Part shown: piece after piece, positions 17,601-25,558 of the stretch
Layout: every line of letters begins with the position of its first letter
Numbering within the stretch: the stretch's first letter is position 1
Assembly (NCBI RefSeq): GCF_900166655.1
Contig: NZ_FVZB01000007.1
Location: forward strand, 806,001-870,000
DNA from: Halobacillus hunanensis
GTDB lineage: Bacteria; Bacillota; Bacilli; Bacillales; Halobacillaceae
DNA length: 64,000 bases
Reading direction: 5' to 3'
Made by a program: the position numbers and the translations under genes
The notes under the pieces: model-generated
Told to the model about the DNA's origin: nothing
Databases searched by the model: none
The model's input: only the letters and a program-made list of their open reading frames with translations

Positions 17601-17917
17601 TCAAAGAAGGTTTGACTGAAGAAGAGCTAGAAATATATGACTTGTTAAAGAAGGATAAATTATCGAAAAAAGAAGTAGAAAAAGTCAAACTATCTGCAAA
17701 AAAACTGTACGAATCTATTAGAAATGAACAAAGCAACACTAACGTTATTGATTGGTATAAAGACGAGCAACCGAGACAAGCTGTTAAATTTGAAATAGAA
17801 AAAATCTTAGATGAAACATTACCAGAAAGTTATAATAAAGATATGTTTAATTTAAAAACAGAAGTTATTATGACTCATTTAAAGGAAGAAGCTATGATGG
17901 AAAGTGCTGTCTCTTAG
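14699..17917 (+). CDS. hsdR: Type I restriction-modification system, endonuclease/translocase subunit
   Basis: HsdR translocates DNA and cuts it away from the site. The N-terminal nuclease region contains the PD-(D/E)xK-like core (RRPDLLLFINGLPLVFIELK). The motor domain has Walker A HTQGSGKSYS near residue 311 and the DEAH box IVDEAHRTQY near 413, then helicase motifs such as FTGTPLLG and QTIARINRVF. At 1072 residues it is complete. The GTG start at 14699 has a strong AAAGGAGGGG site. It lies 14 bases after hsdS; hsdM, hsdS and hsdR form one intact operon. Confidence 0.95.
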   Translation: MRKIITEDMIEQACIKVLSKNDYYKFINANISADKVFASLNVLEHEDDGTGRSNIQEVVLPQVFYESLQRLNPQIPDRYFKQIVENFRLPFTDKELEVVNYERYKQLKNGINVEFEKDGKKQYETVRIIDFNCASKNTFTIVSQMWIKGETQHRRPDLLLFINGLPLVFIELKNSDVKLITAYNKNLKDYFRDIPQLFHFNQLCVLSNASETRVGSFTANYSHFFEWLRLTEDDKVNRQQIRSEGTSIKYLLDDLFKHETLLDYVENFILFENKRTKILAKNHQFLGVNNGIESFENRKKLNGKLGVFWHTQGSGKSYSMAMFINKINRKMTGNFTFLMVTDRQDLDDQLYKNFLRTETVTEEESANPKNGAALRNDLQTNKPFLFTLIQKFRYDKGKKYPILSERDDIVVIVDEAHRTQYKSLAENMRTALPNAQYIAFTGTPLLGAKRLTNQWFGDYVSEYNFAQSIEDGSTVPLYYSRRVPEVWLTNDFLEDDYLEIIENENLAPEEEEKLSNYYSKTNEVLKRDDRLNIVAKDIVEHFPNRGFLGKAMVISVDKFTTVRMYDKVKYYWNEKLKKLYQERSSSPSKEKRGRLNNQIKYMQQVEMAVVVSEDGDEEEKFKNEGLDFKKHRERMNHIDENGHDIEDNFKDPNNPLSLVFVCAMWLTGFDAPSTSTVYLDKPMKSHTLMQTIARINRVFPGKKSGIIVDYLNLFKYMKQALGDYANPVNDDDMPVKNIEEQIKLLENVIQETIGFCNQLNINIDAILQRNETFDQIHLFQKYIDILLDKDEYLEEFKIYVNLCKNIHEACKPEIFEFDWNNNYLPVIFYLGDMIKASVREENIESAKIALGRTLDLSVQSSYVLEDIGENKYEITTMKTLNLSEINTDDIRQTIKRSPYKNIEIQELKLFIEEKLEKLLADNKTRTNFVERYKELINRYNAGNSTNEDYYEDLVDFVDNLKQEDERHVKEGLTEEELEIYDLLKKDKLSKKEVEKVKLSAKKLYESIRNEQSNTNVIDWYKDEQPRQAVKFEIEKILDETLPESYNKDMFNLKTEVIMTHLKEEAMMESAVS

Positions 17918-17932
17918 TGAGTAATTAAAGTT

Positions 17933-17964
17933 GGGCATCGGCAGAAATGTTGGTGCCTTTTTTA
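17933..17964 (+). terminator. Terminator after hsdR
   Basis: GGCATC at 17934-17939 pairs imperfectly with GGTGCC at 17952-17957, followed by six Ts. The stem is short, but the position just after the hsd operon fits. Confidence 0.5.
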
Positions 17965-18710
17965 TAGAGTCGATCCGGGACATTACAAAATCTAAAAAAC
18001 AATTCTAAGTATAGTTCAAAAATTGAGATGGGAGTATGAAGATGAGTGAAGAGCTAATAAAACAATTGTTAAAACTAGCAATCACTAAACAACTTAATTT
18101 TCTATAGGGTCTGGGACATCAGTACCTGCTATTCCATTAATGGGAGCATTTAGATGGCAAGTCAACAAATGAGCAGTTATTTAGGTTTATATGTTAGGGT
18201 TTAACCTAACATATTATTATCCATCTTAAGTCCCCCAACACCCTTCCAAGCTATTGATTTAAACACATTTAGTGGACCAATTCTGGTCCAAACTCATCAA
18301 ATTTTATATAAAATGCTCCGATTCAGTCCTAATGAGCTTTTATAAATGTAGAAATAATAGTATTCATTACAAGGTTCTCGGCAACGATCACTAGGACATT
18401 CACTTTGACAAAATGGAGGTCGTTTAGGGTCACGAATTAATGTAAGCATGATCGCACTTCTGACTGGATATTGACTGGAATCTTTATATTACTACATATG
18501 TCTTATTTGACTTCGTATTAATGAAGTAAAGTTGTAACACCGATTATATAAGGGTTTTTAAGTCTTATCTTCTACTATTTGTTAATACAGTGAATGGGCG
18601 GCATTATCTACATTGCCTTAAATCCATTACGATAGAGTTTTACTAAATTCGTTTTCTAAAATGAGGGCCTTGCTGAAAGTAGCAAGGCCTATTTTATTTG
18701 CAGCAGTTGG
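17965..18710. other. Gene-poor junction with fragments and repeats
   Basis: No intact gene is supported. A 21-codon frame at 18042-18107 (MSEELIKQLLKLAITKQ...) looks like a truncated N-terminus. ATGTTAGG at 18191-18198 is inverted at 18205-18212. A pair of TGACTGG repeats occurs at 18461-18467 and 18472-18478; a near-identical pair is at 29301-29318. The hairpin GGCCTTGCT/AGCAAGGCC near 18667-18689 with a following T-rich run could be a terminator. Confidence 0.5.
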
Positions 18711-18783
18711 TAAGTTGTGTTTTGCAATAGAAAAGTACATAATAATGCAATGAAAAATACATAAGCTTGCCAGCCGATTTTGT

Positions 18784-19506
18784 TCAGTTGTTTTGCCTTG
18801 ATAAAGCATGGCTGACTCTGTAACTATCTCCCGCAAATGTAAGTACATGGGCATGATGTATAACCCGGTCAACCAAAGCTGCCGTAAGTCTCGAGTCCAC
18901 AAAAATACGATTCCATTGACTAAATTCCAGGTTTGAAGTGATTATGATGCTCTTCTGTTCATACCAATCCGTGATGAGTTGAAAAAGCAGCTCGGCTCCT
19001 TCTTTACTAAATGGAATGTATCCCATCTCATCTAAAATGATTAGATCCACTTTTTTAAAGCGATTCCTAAACAGTTGGAGCTTTCCTTCTCTCCACATTC
19101 TTTCTAACATATCAACTAGATCAGACACTCGGTAGAACCGGACCTCATAGCCTTTCTTACACGCCTCCCGGCCTAACCCTGTCGCTAAATGAGTCTTCCC
19201 TGTACCTGGAGAACCTGTTAGAACTACATTCTCTTTCTGAGAAATAAAGTGTAGATCTATCAATTCAGTACGATCTAGCTGAGGAGGAAACCTTATTTGA
19301 TCTCCCCATTGAAAATCCGCAAGGTTTTTATAATTAACGAACTTTGCTTTTTTAATCAGACGTTCAGCTTTTGCTTCTTCTCTTAATTCAAATTCCTTAC
19401 GGAAGAGTGCTTCTAAGTATTGCGTTTCATTTTCAAATGGAATTTTTTCGTAAATGTCAGCTACATAAGCCAATCGTAAGCTTTTACACATATCCCTAAT
19501 GTTCAT
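18784..19506 (-). CDS. istB: IS21-family helper ATPase IstB
   Basis: IstB is the AAA+ partner that remodels target DNA for the IstA transposase. The 240-residue protein has Walker A GSPGTGKTHLA and Walker B LIILDEMGYIP, and the C-terminal DNA-binding region SRLTAALVDRVIHHAHVL typical of IstB/DnaC relatives. The start overlaps the istA stop by four bases, so translation is coupled. Confidence 0.93.
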   Translation of the reverse strand: MNIRDMCKSLRLAYVADIYEKIPFENETQYLEALFRKEFELREEAKAERLIKKAKFVNYKNLADFQWGDQIRFPPQLDRTELIDLHFISQKENVVLTGSPGTGKTHLATGLGREACKKGYEVRFYRVSDLVDMLERMWREGKLQLFRNRFKKVDLIILDEMGYIPFSKEGAELLFQLITDWYEQKSIIITSNLEFSQWNRIFVDSRLTAALVDRVIHHAHVLTFAGDSYRVSHALSRQNN

Positions 19507-20948
19507 ATTCGCTGCTCACCATCCTCTTTCGCGTTTGGTTGTAATAGGTCGTATTTGGACCAATCAACGTCGTAAGGATGGGAAGTAGAATCAGAGATTC
19601 TTTCAGATTGGTGTTGGAGGAGATCATAAAACCTTTCATTAATTTCCTCCATATCATGATTGATTAATAGGCTGATCAACCAATGCAATCGTTCTTTTCG
19701 TAAAGTAAGTGATTCAATATTTAAATAAGCTGCTATGCGCCCTGGCAAATATGGGTTATATCTTGAATAAGGAACTGATCTTGGTTTGGACGCCCAGGCT
19801 CTCATAATGGAAAGCCAAGGAATATTTCGGCTTTTGTTCATATATGGACGAAAGTCCGAGTGAAGAATTTCTCCGTAAGGAGAGGCCACTTTATAACGGT
19901 CCCAATAAAGTACTAGATGAAGATAACTAAAATTATATCCTTTAGGAATATGCTCTTTCTTGCTGTCTATAGTGATTTCTCCATACTTGTTAGCCGTCAC
20001 CTTCATTTCTTTAAATATCGGATAATCTTCCTCCGGCAGAGCTAGGGCATGGTTCATTTCTTCATCAAGCAATTCTTGAATACGGACTTCCTTTGAGTAG
20101 TGAATTCGCTGACGATCTTGTACTAGTTTTTCATTTAAGATATTGGTTAGATCCTCATAGCTTTCTATGATTGGAGAAGGAGTAACGAAGTTATATCTTA
20201 CATATCCTACTTTATTTTCAACGTGCCCTTTCTCATTCCCCTTACGCACATTACACGCTTGGATTTCAAATCTATAGAAATTAGCGAACTGAAGAAATTC
20301 ATCTGTAAAGATGGCTTCGCCATCCTTATCCCTTGCTTTAATAACGGCGGCTTTCAAATTATCGATTCTAAGCTTTCGCGGTACTCCACCCAGTCGCTCG
20401 AAGATCTTCTTTAACCCGTATAAAAAGCATTCCTGATTTTCCCCCGGGAGAGGAACAGTTAAAGCTGCATTACTATAAGGTAGGCTCATCACTAAACAAT
20501 GAACATCGATAAATTTCCCGTCTTTAACAGCTTCAGTTATTCCAAAGTCCACTTGGGCTTCAGCCGGGGGGTGATTTAACCTTTCACTATTTTTATCTTT
20601 AATTTCCTCTGAATTATTCTTTCCTTCTTTCCACTCAGCAATGAAATAACAGACGGTCCGGTAGGACCCTTCAAACCCATGACCTTGAAGTTGTTGAAAT
20701 ATGGTCTTATTTTTCCTTCTCAGTTTTGGCTTTAGTTTTCGATCTTCTATAAGCCAGTCCGTTACGATTTCTCCCCAATGTTCCTCATACATCATTCCTT
20801 TTCGAGCCATCTGTTTTTCTTTTGGGACTTGCTCTTCATCCGCATATTTCTTGGCGGTACGCCAATTCACTTGAGCCCGATTAGCGATTTCATTAATAGA
20901 AACGTCTTCATGATTTCGTAAAGTTTTGATATGATTGATTTTAGTCAT
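19503..20948 (-). CDS. istA: IS21-family transposase IstA
   Basis: IstA is the DDE transposase. It starts with a helix-turn-helix (SINEIANRAQVNWRTAKKYAD), continues with the RNase H-like catalytic core (AEAQVDFGITEA with the first Asp, RKLRIDNLKAA with the second, and KGHVENKVGYVRYNF with the Glu) and ends in a C-terminal beta-rich domain. I start it at ATG 20948 (MTKINHIKTL), preceded by GAGAGG, although the frame is open to 20993. All three catalytic positions are present, so the element may be active. Confidence 0.92.
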   Translation of the reverse strand: MTKINHIKTLRNHEDVSINEIANRAQVNWRTAKKYADEEQVPKEKQMARKGMMYEEHWGEIVTDWLIEDRKLKPKLRRKNKTIFQQLQGHGFEGSYRTVCYFIAEWKEGKNNSEEIKDKNSERLNHPPAEAQVDFGITEAVKDGKFIDVHCLVMSLPYSNAALTVPLPGENQECFLYGLKKIFERLGGVPRKLRIDNLKAAVIKARDKDGEAIFTDEFLQFANFYRFEIQACNVRKGNEKGHVENKVGYVRYNFVTPSPIIESYEDLTNILNEKLVQDRQRIHYSKEVRIQELLDEEMNHALALPEEDYPIFKEMKVTANKYGEITIDSKKEHIPKGYNFSYLHLVLYWDRYKVASPYGEILHSDFRPYMNKSRNIPWLSIMRAWASKPRSVPYSRYNPYLPGRIAAYLNIESLTLRKERLHWLISLLINHDMEEINERFYDLLQHQSERISDSTSHPYDVDWSKYDLLQPNAKEDGEQRI

Positions 20949-21111
20949 TGCTAGCAATCCTCTCGACCTCCACTGTGTTTGATTCGACACCAATTACAGT
21001 AGAGTTATATTGGATGGCTGGCAAGGCTTTTTTTTTATCTAAAAAAGAAGTGCAGAGTTATGTACGTTTTCATTGCACATCTCTGTACTTCTATATTGCA
21101 CTACACATAAG

Positions 21112-21291
21112 TTAATGAGTTATATTCTTTTCCTCGAATAATTCCACTTCCAATCGTTCAATTCTGCTTTGTAGAACACCCGCATAACCACACATATCTA
21201 AAAATACCTCCAATAACTCTTCATCCATGTTACCTTGATGTTTTTGGATTATTTCAGCCCATTCTTCTAATTTCTTTATTACATCCTCCAT
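21112..21291 (-). CDS. Small hypothetical protein
   Basis: The 59-residue protein MEDVIKKLEEWAEIIQKHQG... is acidic and helical. I use ATG 21291 because AAAAGGAG stands at good distance before it; the open frame extends to 21315. The stop codon lies at 21112-21114, touching the target duplication of IS21 copy 1, so the element inserted right behind or at the very end of this gene. No family is recognised. Confidence 0.55.
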   Translation of the reverse strand: MEDVIKKLEEWAEIIQKHQGNMDEELLEVFLDMCGYAGVLQSRIERLEVELFEEKNITH

Positions 21292-21480
21292 ATTCAACAC
21301 TCCTTTTATTATCATTCAATTACTATACGACATTTAGGGAAAATCATGTTTATTAAGAGGGTTTTACGTACGAACAATGGTGTGATTTATACGGCAAAAT
21401 CTATTTGTCCCTCCAAAAAGTTATTAATTTACTGTATAATTACAAAAAATGCATAATTTAGGGAGGATTTAGGTTGAGTT

Positions 21481-22707
21481 ATGGAACTAATTAATAGGGA
21501 TGCAAGTGATAAGTATGAGGGATTCAGATACCAAAAGTTTAGACTTGCGAAAAAAATGCTTGAACTCATAAGAGAAAACCCTAGAACTAATATAGTAGCT
21601 ATTCCAGAATATAGAGATGATGGGTATTTAGTTGGGGAAGACGGTAAACAAATATTAGAACAAAATAAAAAGTATAGTAAAAATTTCACTTTTATCAGTG
21701 AAGAAGTCAGAAAGTCAATAGTGAACTTTCTAGATAACTATTACGAGTTAAATTGTGACCCTTTTTTGCACTTTGTATTCTTTACAAATGTTGATTATGC
21801 AGGAGAAAGGAAAAGTGAATTTCTAGGTAAATTAAGTTTGACTCCTTTAACAAAACCAGTTTTAGAATATCTAATTACTCAGCAATATGGAGATGATGTT
21901 ACAGAGTTTATATCAAAGGTTGTATTACATACATATGAAAATGAATACCGCATTAATAGTAAGAAACCTAATACTTATAAGGGTTATTACCGAAAAATAC
22001 TTCAAATGAAAAGTAAAGATTGGATACAGTTTCTGAAGCAAGTTACTTTTCAATTTGGGGAAGGAGACTTAGAACAATTAGTTGTTGAATTGGATGCTGA
22101 AATTAAAGAATGTAAATCCTACAAAATAGATCATGTTAATAGAGAGGAACAAGTTAGGAGCTACCTTCTAGAAAAAATAGATATGAGAATGGCAGAAAAA
22201 CACGTTACCCAAAAAATGTTGACTTATGAAACAGTGAGAAATGTTTTCCTTGAGGTTAGTAGCAGGATAAGTAGTCTTGAGTTCGATGAGTTACATGTGT
22301 ATTGGAGAGAAATAAATGATGAATTAGATGAGGGTAATAAATATAGAAATCTAAGAGACAAGATAAACGCAGTTTGTAGTAGCTTCAAAGAAAAGACAAT
22401 GAAAAGATATAATAGAGAAGCTACAACAGTGAGGGATGAAATAAAAAAGTATGATAAAAGGCAAATAAACGCTTTGAGGTATCGTGTATATGAAAGTATG
22501 GAAAGGTATTTTGATGACTTTTATTTCAAAGATAAATATACTCATGAAGAATTAAAGTCGATAGTGAAAGATATAAAAGATGTTGTGGTTAATGATATAG
22601 AATCTTTAAAAAAGGACTTTGATTATGGAGTGAAAAATAATATAACAGTACAAAAAATTGTTTTGTTATTAATAGATGAATGTTTTTATTCTTTTGATGA
22701 GGAGTAA
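21481..22707 (+). CDS. ABC-three-component-type effector: predicted DUF4297/Cap4-like nuclease fused to C-terminal ABC-3C region
   Basis: The N-terminal region reads NRDASDKYEGFRYQKFRLAK then IVAIPEYRDDGYLV. This order (Gly-Phe-x-Tyr-Gln helix, then E..DD strand) resembles the PD-(D/E)xK-type DUF4297/Cap4 nuclease domain used in several phage-defence systems. The remaining 250 residues are helical and match the pattern expected for the effector subunit of ABC-3C conflict systems. The gene is first in a tight three-gene operon, which is the main support. GGGAGG at 21461 is 14 bases from ATG 21481, longer than usual, so the start may be slightly off. Family membership is by eye. Confidence 0.6.
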   Translation: MELINRDASDKYEGFRYQKFRLAKKMLELIRENPRTNIVAIPEYRDDGYLVGEDGKQILEQNKKYSKNFTFISEEVRKSIVNFLDNYYELNCDPFLHFVFFTNVDYAGERKSEFLGKLSLTPLTKPVLEYLITQQYGDDVTEFISKVVLHTYENEYRINSKKPNTYKGYYRKILQMKSKDWIQFLKQVTFQFGEGDLEQLVVELDAEIKECKSYKIDHVNREEQVRSYLLEKIDMRMAEKHVTQKMLTYETVRNVFLEVSSRISSLEFDELHVYWREINDELDEGNKYRNLRDKINAVCSSFKEKTMKRYNREATTVRDEIKKYDKRQINALRYRVYESMERYFDDFYFKDKYTHEELKSIVKDIKDVVVNDIESLKKDFDYGVKNNITVQKIVLLLIDECFYSFDEE

Positions 22708-22710
22708 ATT

Positions 22711-23241
22711 ATGAGGAATTTATTCGATATAAAACGGCTTATGTATAATAACAGTGAGGATCTATACTTTATCACTTATAATATTATACTACTTTTATAC
22801 CATTTACATTGTAAAAGTGAAAAAAAACAGTTTAAAGATTATAGAAAATTAGCGTTCTTAATACCAATAATTTCAGATGAAAAGAAGACAAGAATACTTA
22901 TTGATTATTATAAAGGAAAAGTAACACCAAACAACAATATACATAAAGAGTTAAACAGGATTTATTACGACTCTATAGAAAATATTATATTAATTAGGTA
23001 TGTTTTAGTGATTATGGAAAGAAAAGGAATAATTAATTTAGTAGCAGATACCAATAAAACAAACCTTTTTATAAATGATATTGAAGAATTTGAATTATTT
23101 GCGGAAGATAAAAGGTTTAATACTGAAAAACAGAGAATATTAGCAATAAAGAAAAATATTAATAGTTTAAGTCGCTTAAATTATATGACTTTTGTAAATG
23201 AGTTTTTTAAAAGAAATGGAGTAGCTATATGGGAAAATTAG
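22711..23241 (+). CDS. ABC-three-component system middle component (predicted)
   Basis: A 176-residue helical protein (MRNLFDIKRLMYNNSEDLYFITYNIILLLYHLH...) with a winged-helix-like C-terminal half (IRYVLVIMERKGIINLVAD...). It sits three bases after the effector gene and overlaps the ATPase gene by 13 bases. Small middle components with this length and position link the effector to the ATPase in ABC-3C systems. On its own the sequence would not be assignable; the call depends on the neighbours. Confidence 0.6.
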   Translation: MRNLFDIKRLMYNNSEDLYFITYNIILLLYHLHCKSEKKQFKDYRKLAFLIPIISDEKKTRILIDYYKGKVTPNNNIHKELNRIYYDSIENIILIRYVLVIMERKGIINLVADTNKTNLFINDIEEFELFAEDKRFNTEKQRILAIKKNINSLSRLNYMTFVNEFFKRNGVAIWEN

Positions 23242-25160
23242 TAATAAACTCAGTCTTATATAAAGGAAAAGAATATTTTTATAAAAATGACAGTTTTCAT
23301 ACAGGTGTAAATATATTGGTTGGTGATAATGAAAACGGAAAATCTACCTTTACCTACCTTATAGTTTATGGATTAGGATTAAATGTTGATTATTTTAAAC
23401 ATACTAGTGATGAGCCTATAAATGAAATTGTAGGTGATTCCGATAATTCTATAGAAATTGAAATAACTATTAATAATTCTAAATACGGATTAAAGAGAAA
23501 TATAGGGCATAACTTAATCACTGTTTATGATTGCAAGGAAGATTCTCATGTTACATATAGTTTAATTAGAAATGGATATGTATATAAGAAGGAAGGTAAG
23601 ACCTTTTCAGATTGGATTCTTGAAAAGTTAGAAATAGACATAAGCGAAATAACTCAAAATTCTAGTACGCATAAAGTTAATTACGAAGATATTATGAGAT
23701 ATGTGTACCATGATCAAGTTACTGATAATAGGAAAATCATAAATGAATTTGGAATAAGACCTTCAGACTTTTACAAAAACAGCAACATTATGAAAAGAAG
23801 TATTTTTGAAATATTAATGTCTGGATATAATGAACAATATTATTCGGTTTACTATAAACTAAAGGAGTTAAATAAAGACCTTCAAGAGGAGAGAGAGAAA
23901 AAAAAATCGATAGAGCTCATAAAAGGAAACTTACATGATCAAACACAGCTATTGAGAGAAGAAGATTTAACAGAAAATCTTCTTGATATTAGAAAAGAGA
24001 TAAATAGACTTGAAAGCGCCAGGAAAAAAATAAAAGAAGCGGGGCATCATTTTGGGGAAGAAGTGATTGAAAGGCTAAGTGAATTGCAAAAGGAAGTCGT
24101 TGCTTTGACCCATAAGTCAAAAAATATTGAGTTTAAGTTAACTGAAGTGGAAGAAGACTTGGTTAAATCGATAAGGGTTGGTGAAGATACTAAAAGTGAA
24201 ATTGAACACATTGACAAAATATTATTTACTTCTCAGTATATAGATATAATTAATGAAGATAAATGTCCATTTTGCTTGGAAAAAATTGATTTGGAAGATG
24301 GTCACTGCATATGTGGTTCAGATAAGTATCTAGATTTTTCAAGATTTATATATTCCGATAAAGAGTACATAGAAATGATGAAGTCTAAAGTTAAAACATT
24401 AGAAACTATAAATTCAACTATTAAGGACTTTCAAGATGAATATAATTCTTTAGAAAAAGATCTTTTAAAAACTAAGAAAGATATATCATTAAGCATAGAG
24501 GAAATTAAGAGTATTACAAAGGATTTAGAATATAACTCTAATGCTCAAACTATTGATGAAGTAACTGATAAGATCATTAAACTAAAGGAAAAAGAACCAG
24601 AGCTTAAACTACTAATAGAAAAAGGAAAAGAGATAAATACCTCTATTAGAAAAATGAATAGGTTAGAGAAAGAAATATCTAAATACAAGAATGAGTTACA
24701 AAGGTTAGAGGAACAAAAAGAGAATGATTTACAAGGGAATATTGATAGTTTTGAGGATATATACAGTAATTATCTAAATGACTTCTATGGTAATGAAAGT
24801 TCACCTTTTGAGGTTAAGCTCGATAGAAATTATATGCCGTTACTAGGCGAGTATAAGCATCAAAGTTTTAATGTTCCAAAGAGGCTTTTCTATTATCTTA
24901 CTATGTTGAAAATGTCGCTTGATAAAGATTATCAAATTAGTCATCCTAAGCTTTTGATAATCGATACCATGAAAGATGAAGGGATAGAAATTAATAAATT
25001 AAAAAAGCTATTTACTTATTTTGATGAATTTAAGGATAAAGATTGTCAAATTATTGTCACTTGTGGATATGATGAATATACAAAGGAATTAGAACCATAT
25101 TTAATTGATCGTTTAAATGATAATGATAAGTTATTAAAAAAACGTAATATTAAAAACTAA
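23229..25160 (+). CDS. SMC/Rad50-like ABC ATPase of ABC-three-component system (predicted)
   Basis: The protein has an ABC ATPase split by a coiled coil, as in Rad50. The Walker A motif VGDNENGKST is near residues 30-39. Coiled coil runs from about 200 to 520, with a zinc-hook-like hairpin at about 345-363 (CPFC...CICG). The C-terminal half-site carries the Walker B LLIIDTMKDEG near residue 575. The usual Glu after the Walker B Asp is not obvious (IIDT), which is seen in some sensing-type ABC ATPases. As a sensor or DNA-bound switch it would control the nuclease-like first gene. Confidence 0.75.
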   Translation: MGKLVINSVLYKGKEYFYKNDSFHTGVNILVGDNENGKSTFTYLIVYGLGLNVDYFKHTSDEPINEIVGDSDNSIEIEITINNSKYGLKRNIGHNLITVYDCKEDSHVTYSLIRNGYVYKKEGKTFSDWILEKLEIDISEITQNSSTHKVNYEDIMRYVYHDQVTDNRKIINEFGIRPSDFYKNSNIMKRSIFEILMSGYNEQYYSVYYKLKELNKDLQEEREKKKSIELIKGNLHDQTQLLREEDLTENLLDIRKEINRLESARKKIKEAGHHFGEEVIERLSELQKEVVALTHKSKNIEFKLTEVEEDLVKSIRVGEDTKSEIEHIDKILFTSQYIDIINEDKCPFCLEKIDLEDGHCICGSDKYLDFSRFIYSDKEYIEMMKSKVKTLETINSTIKDFQDEYNSLEKDLLKTKKDISLSIEEIKSITKDLEYNSNAQTIDEVTDKIIKLKEKEPELKLLIEKGKEINTSIRKMNRLEKEISKYKNELQRLEEQKENDLQGNIDSFEDIYSNYLNDFYGNESSPFEVKLDRNYMPLLGEYKHQSFNVPKRLFYYLTMLKMSLDKDYQISHPKLLIIDTMKDEGIEINKLKKLFTYFDEFKDKDCQIIVTCGYDEYTKELEPYLIDRLNDNDKLLKKRNIKN

Positions 25161-25330
25161 ATTAATTGGGGGTGCATTTAACCAAAAGTTTAAGTTTTCA
25201 CGTCTTAATTTAATGGAGCTATACTACCCTCCTAATATGAGGAAGATTTCGAGCTGAGTCATAAGATTAAAGAATAATATCATTAAAAAAATCCTTGATA
25301 GAGTAACTTTCTTAAAATAAGGTGAAAAAA

Positions 25331-25362
25331 TAAAAGAGGTGCTATATTATTGCACCTCTTTT
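25331..25362 (+). terminator. Terminator after the ABC-three-component operon
   Basis: AAAAGAGGTGC at 25332-25342 is perfectly complementary to GCACCTCTTTT at 25352-25362 with a nine-base loop. It ends the operon. The stretch from 25161 to 25330 shows nothing else I can name. Confidence 0.85.
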
Positions 25363-25399
25363 AAAGTAGGAAACCTATCGTGCTTAAGAGTAATTTTTT

Positions 25400-25427
25400 G
25401 GTCACAACATGGTCACTGTTTGTGACC
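25400..25427. repeat. Clustered GGTCAC repeats before the tRNA-Val fragment
   Basis: GGTCAC occurs at 25400-25405 and 25411-25416, and its reverse complement GTGACC at 25422-25427. Short clustered repeats of this kind near a tRNA end are common at attachment sites bound by tyrosine recombinases. That role is inference. Confidence 0.4.
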
Positions 25428-25468
25428 ATATATTAGTACTTGTCCAATTCAAAACAACTTCATCCAAT

Positions 25469-25531
25469 GATTCCGTAGCTCAGCTGGGAGAGCGCCACAT
25501 TGACAGGGTGGAGGTCTTTGGTTCGAGCCCA
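25469..25531 (+). pseudogene. Truncated tRNA-Val(GAC)
   Basis: The sequence follows tRNA-Val from the acceptor 5' strand (GATTCCG) through the D arm (GCTCAGCTGGGAGAGC), the anticodon loop (TTGACAG, anticodon GAC) and the T loop (GGTTCGAGCCC). It then departs from the tRNA, so the 3' acceptor strand CGGAATC is missing. The anticodon stem also has one mismatch (CCACA/GGTGG). A functional tRNA is not expected. Confidence 0.75.
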
Positions 25532-25558
25532 TCCATATTAAGTGCCGGAATGGCGTGA

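Larger units (their letters stand above)
18716..21107 (-). mobile_element. IS21-family insertion sequence, copy 1
   Basis: The element carries istA and istB on the minus strand. Its ends match as imperfect inverted repeats over about 50 bases: left TGTGTTTTGCAATAG at 18716, right end reading TGTGTAGTGCAATAT inward from 21107, each followed by further shared blocks such as GCAATGAAAA and TACATAA, as expected for the multiple transposase-binding sites of IS21. A 5-bp target duplication TAAGT flanks it at 18711-18715 and 21108-21112. The intact ends and duplication point to a recent, simple insertion. Confidence 0.92.

Noticed and set aside
17545-17739. Serine-rich minus-strand frame within hsdR
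   Set aside because: It is antisense to a complete, well supported hsdR gene and has low complexity.
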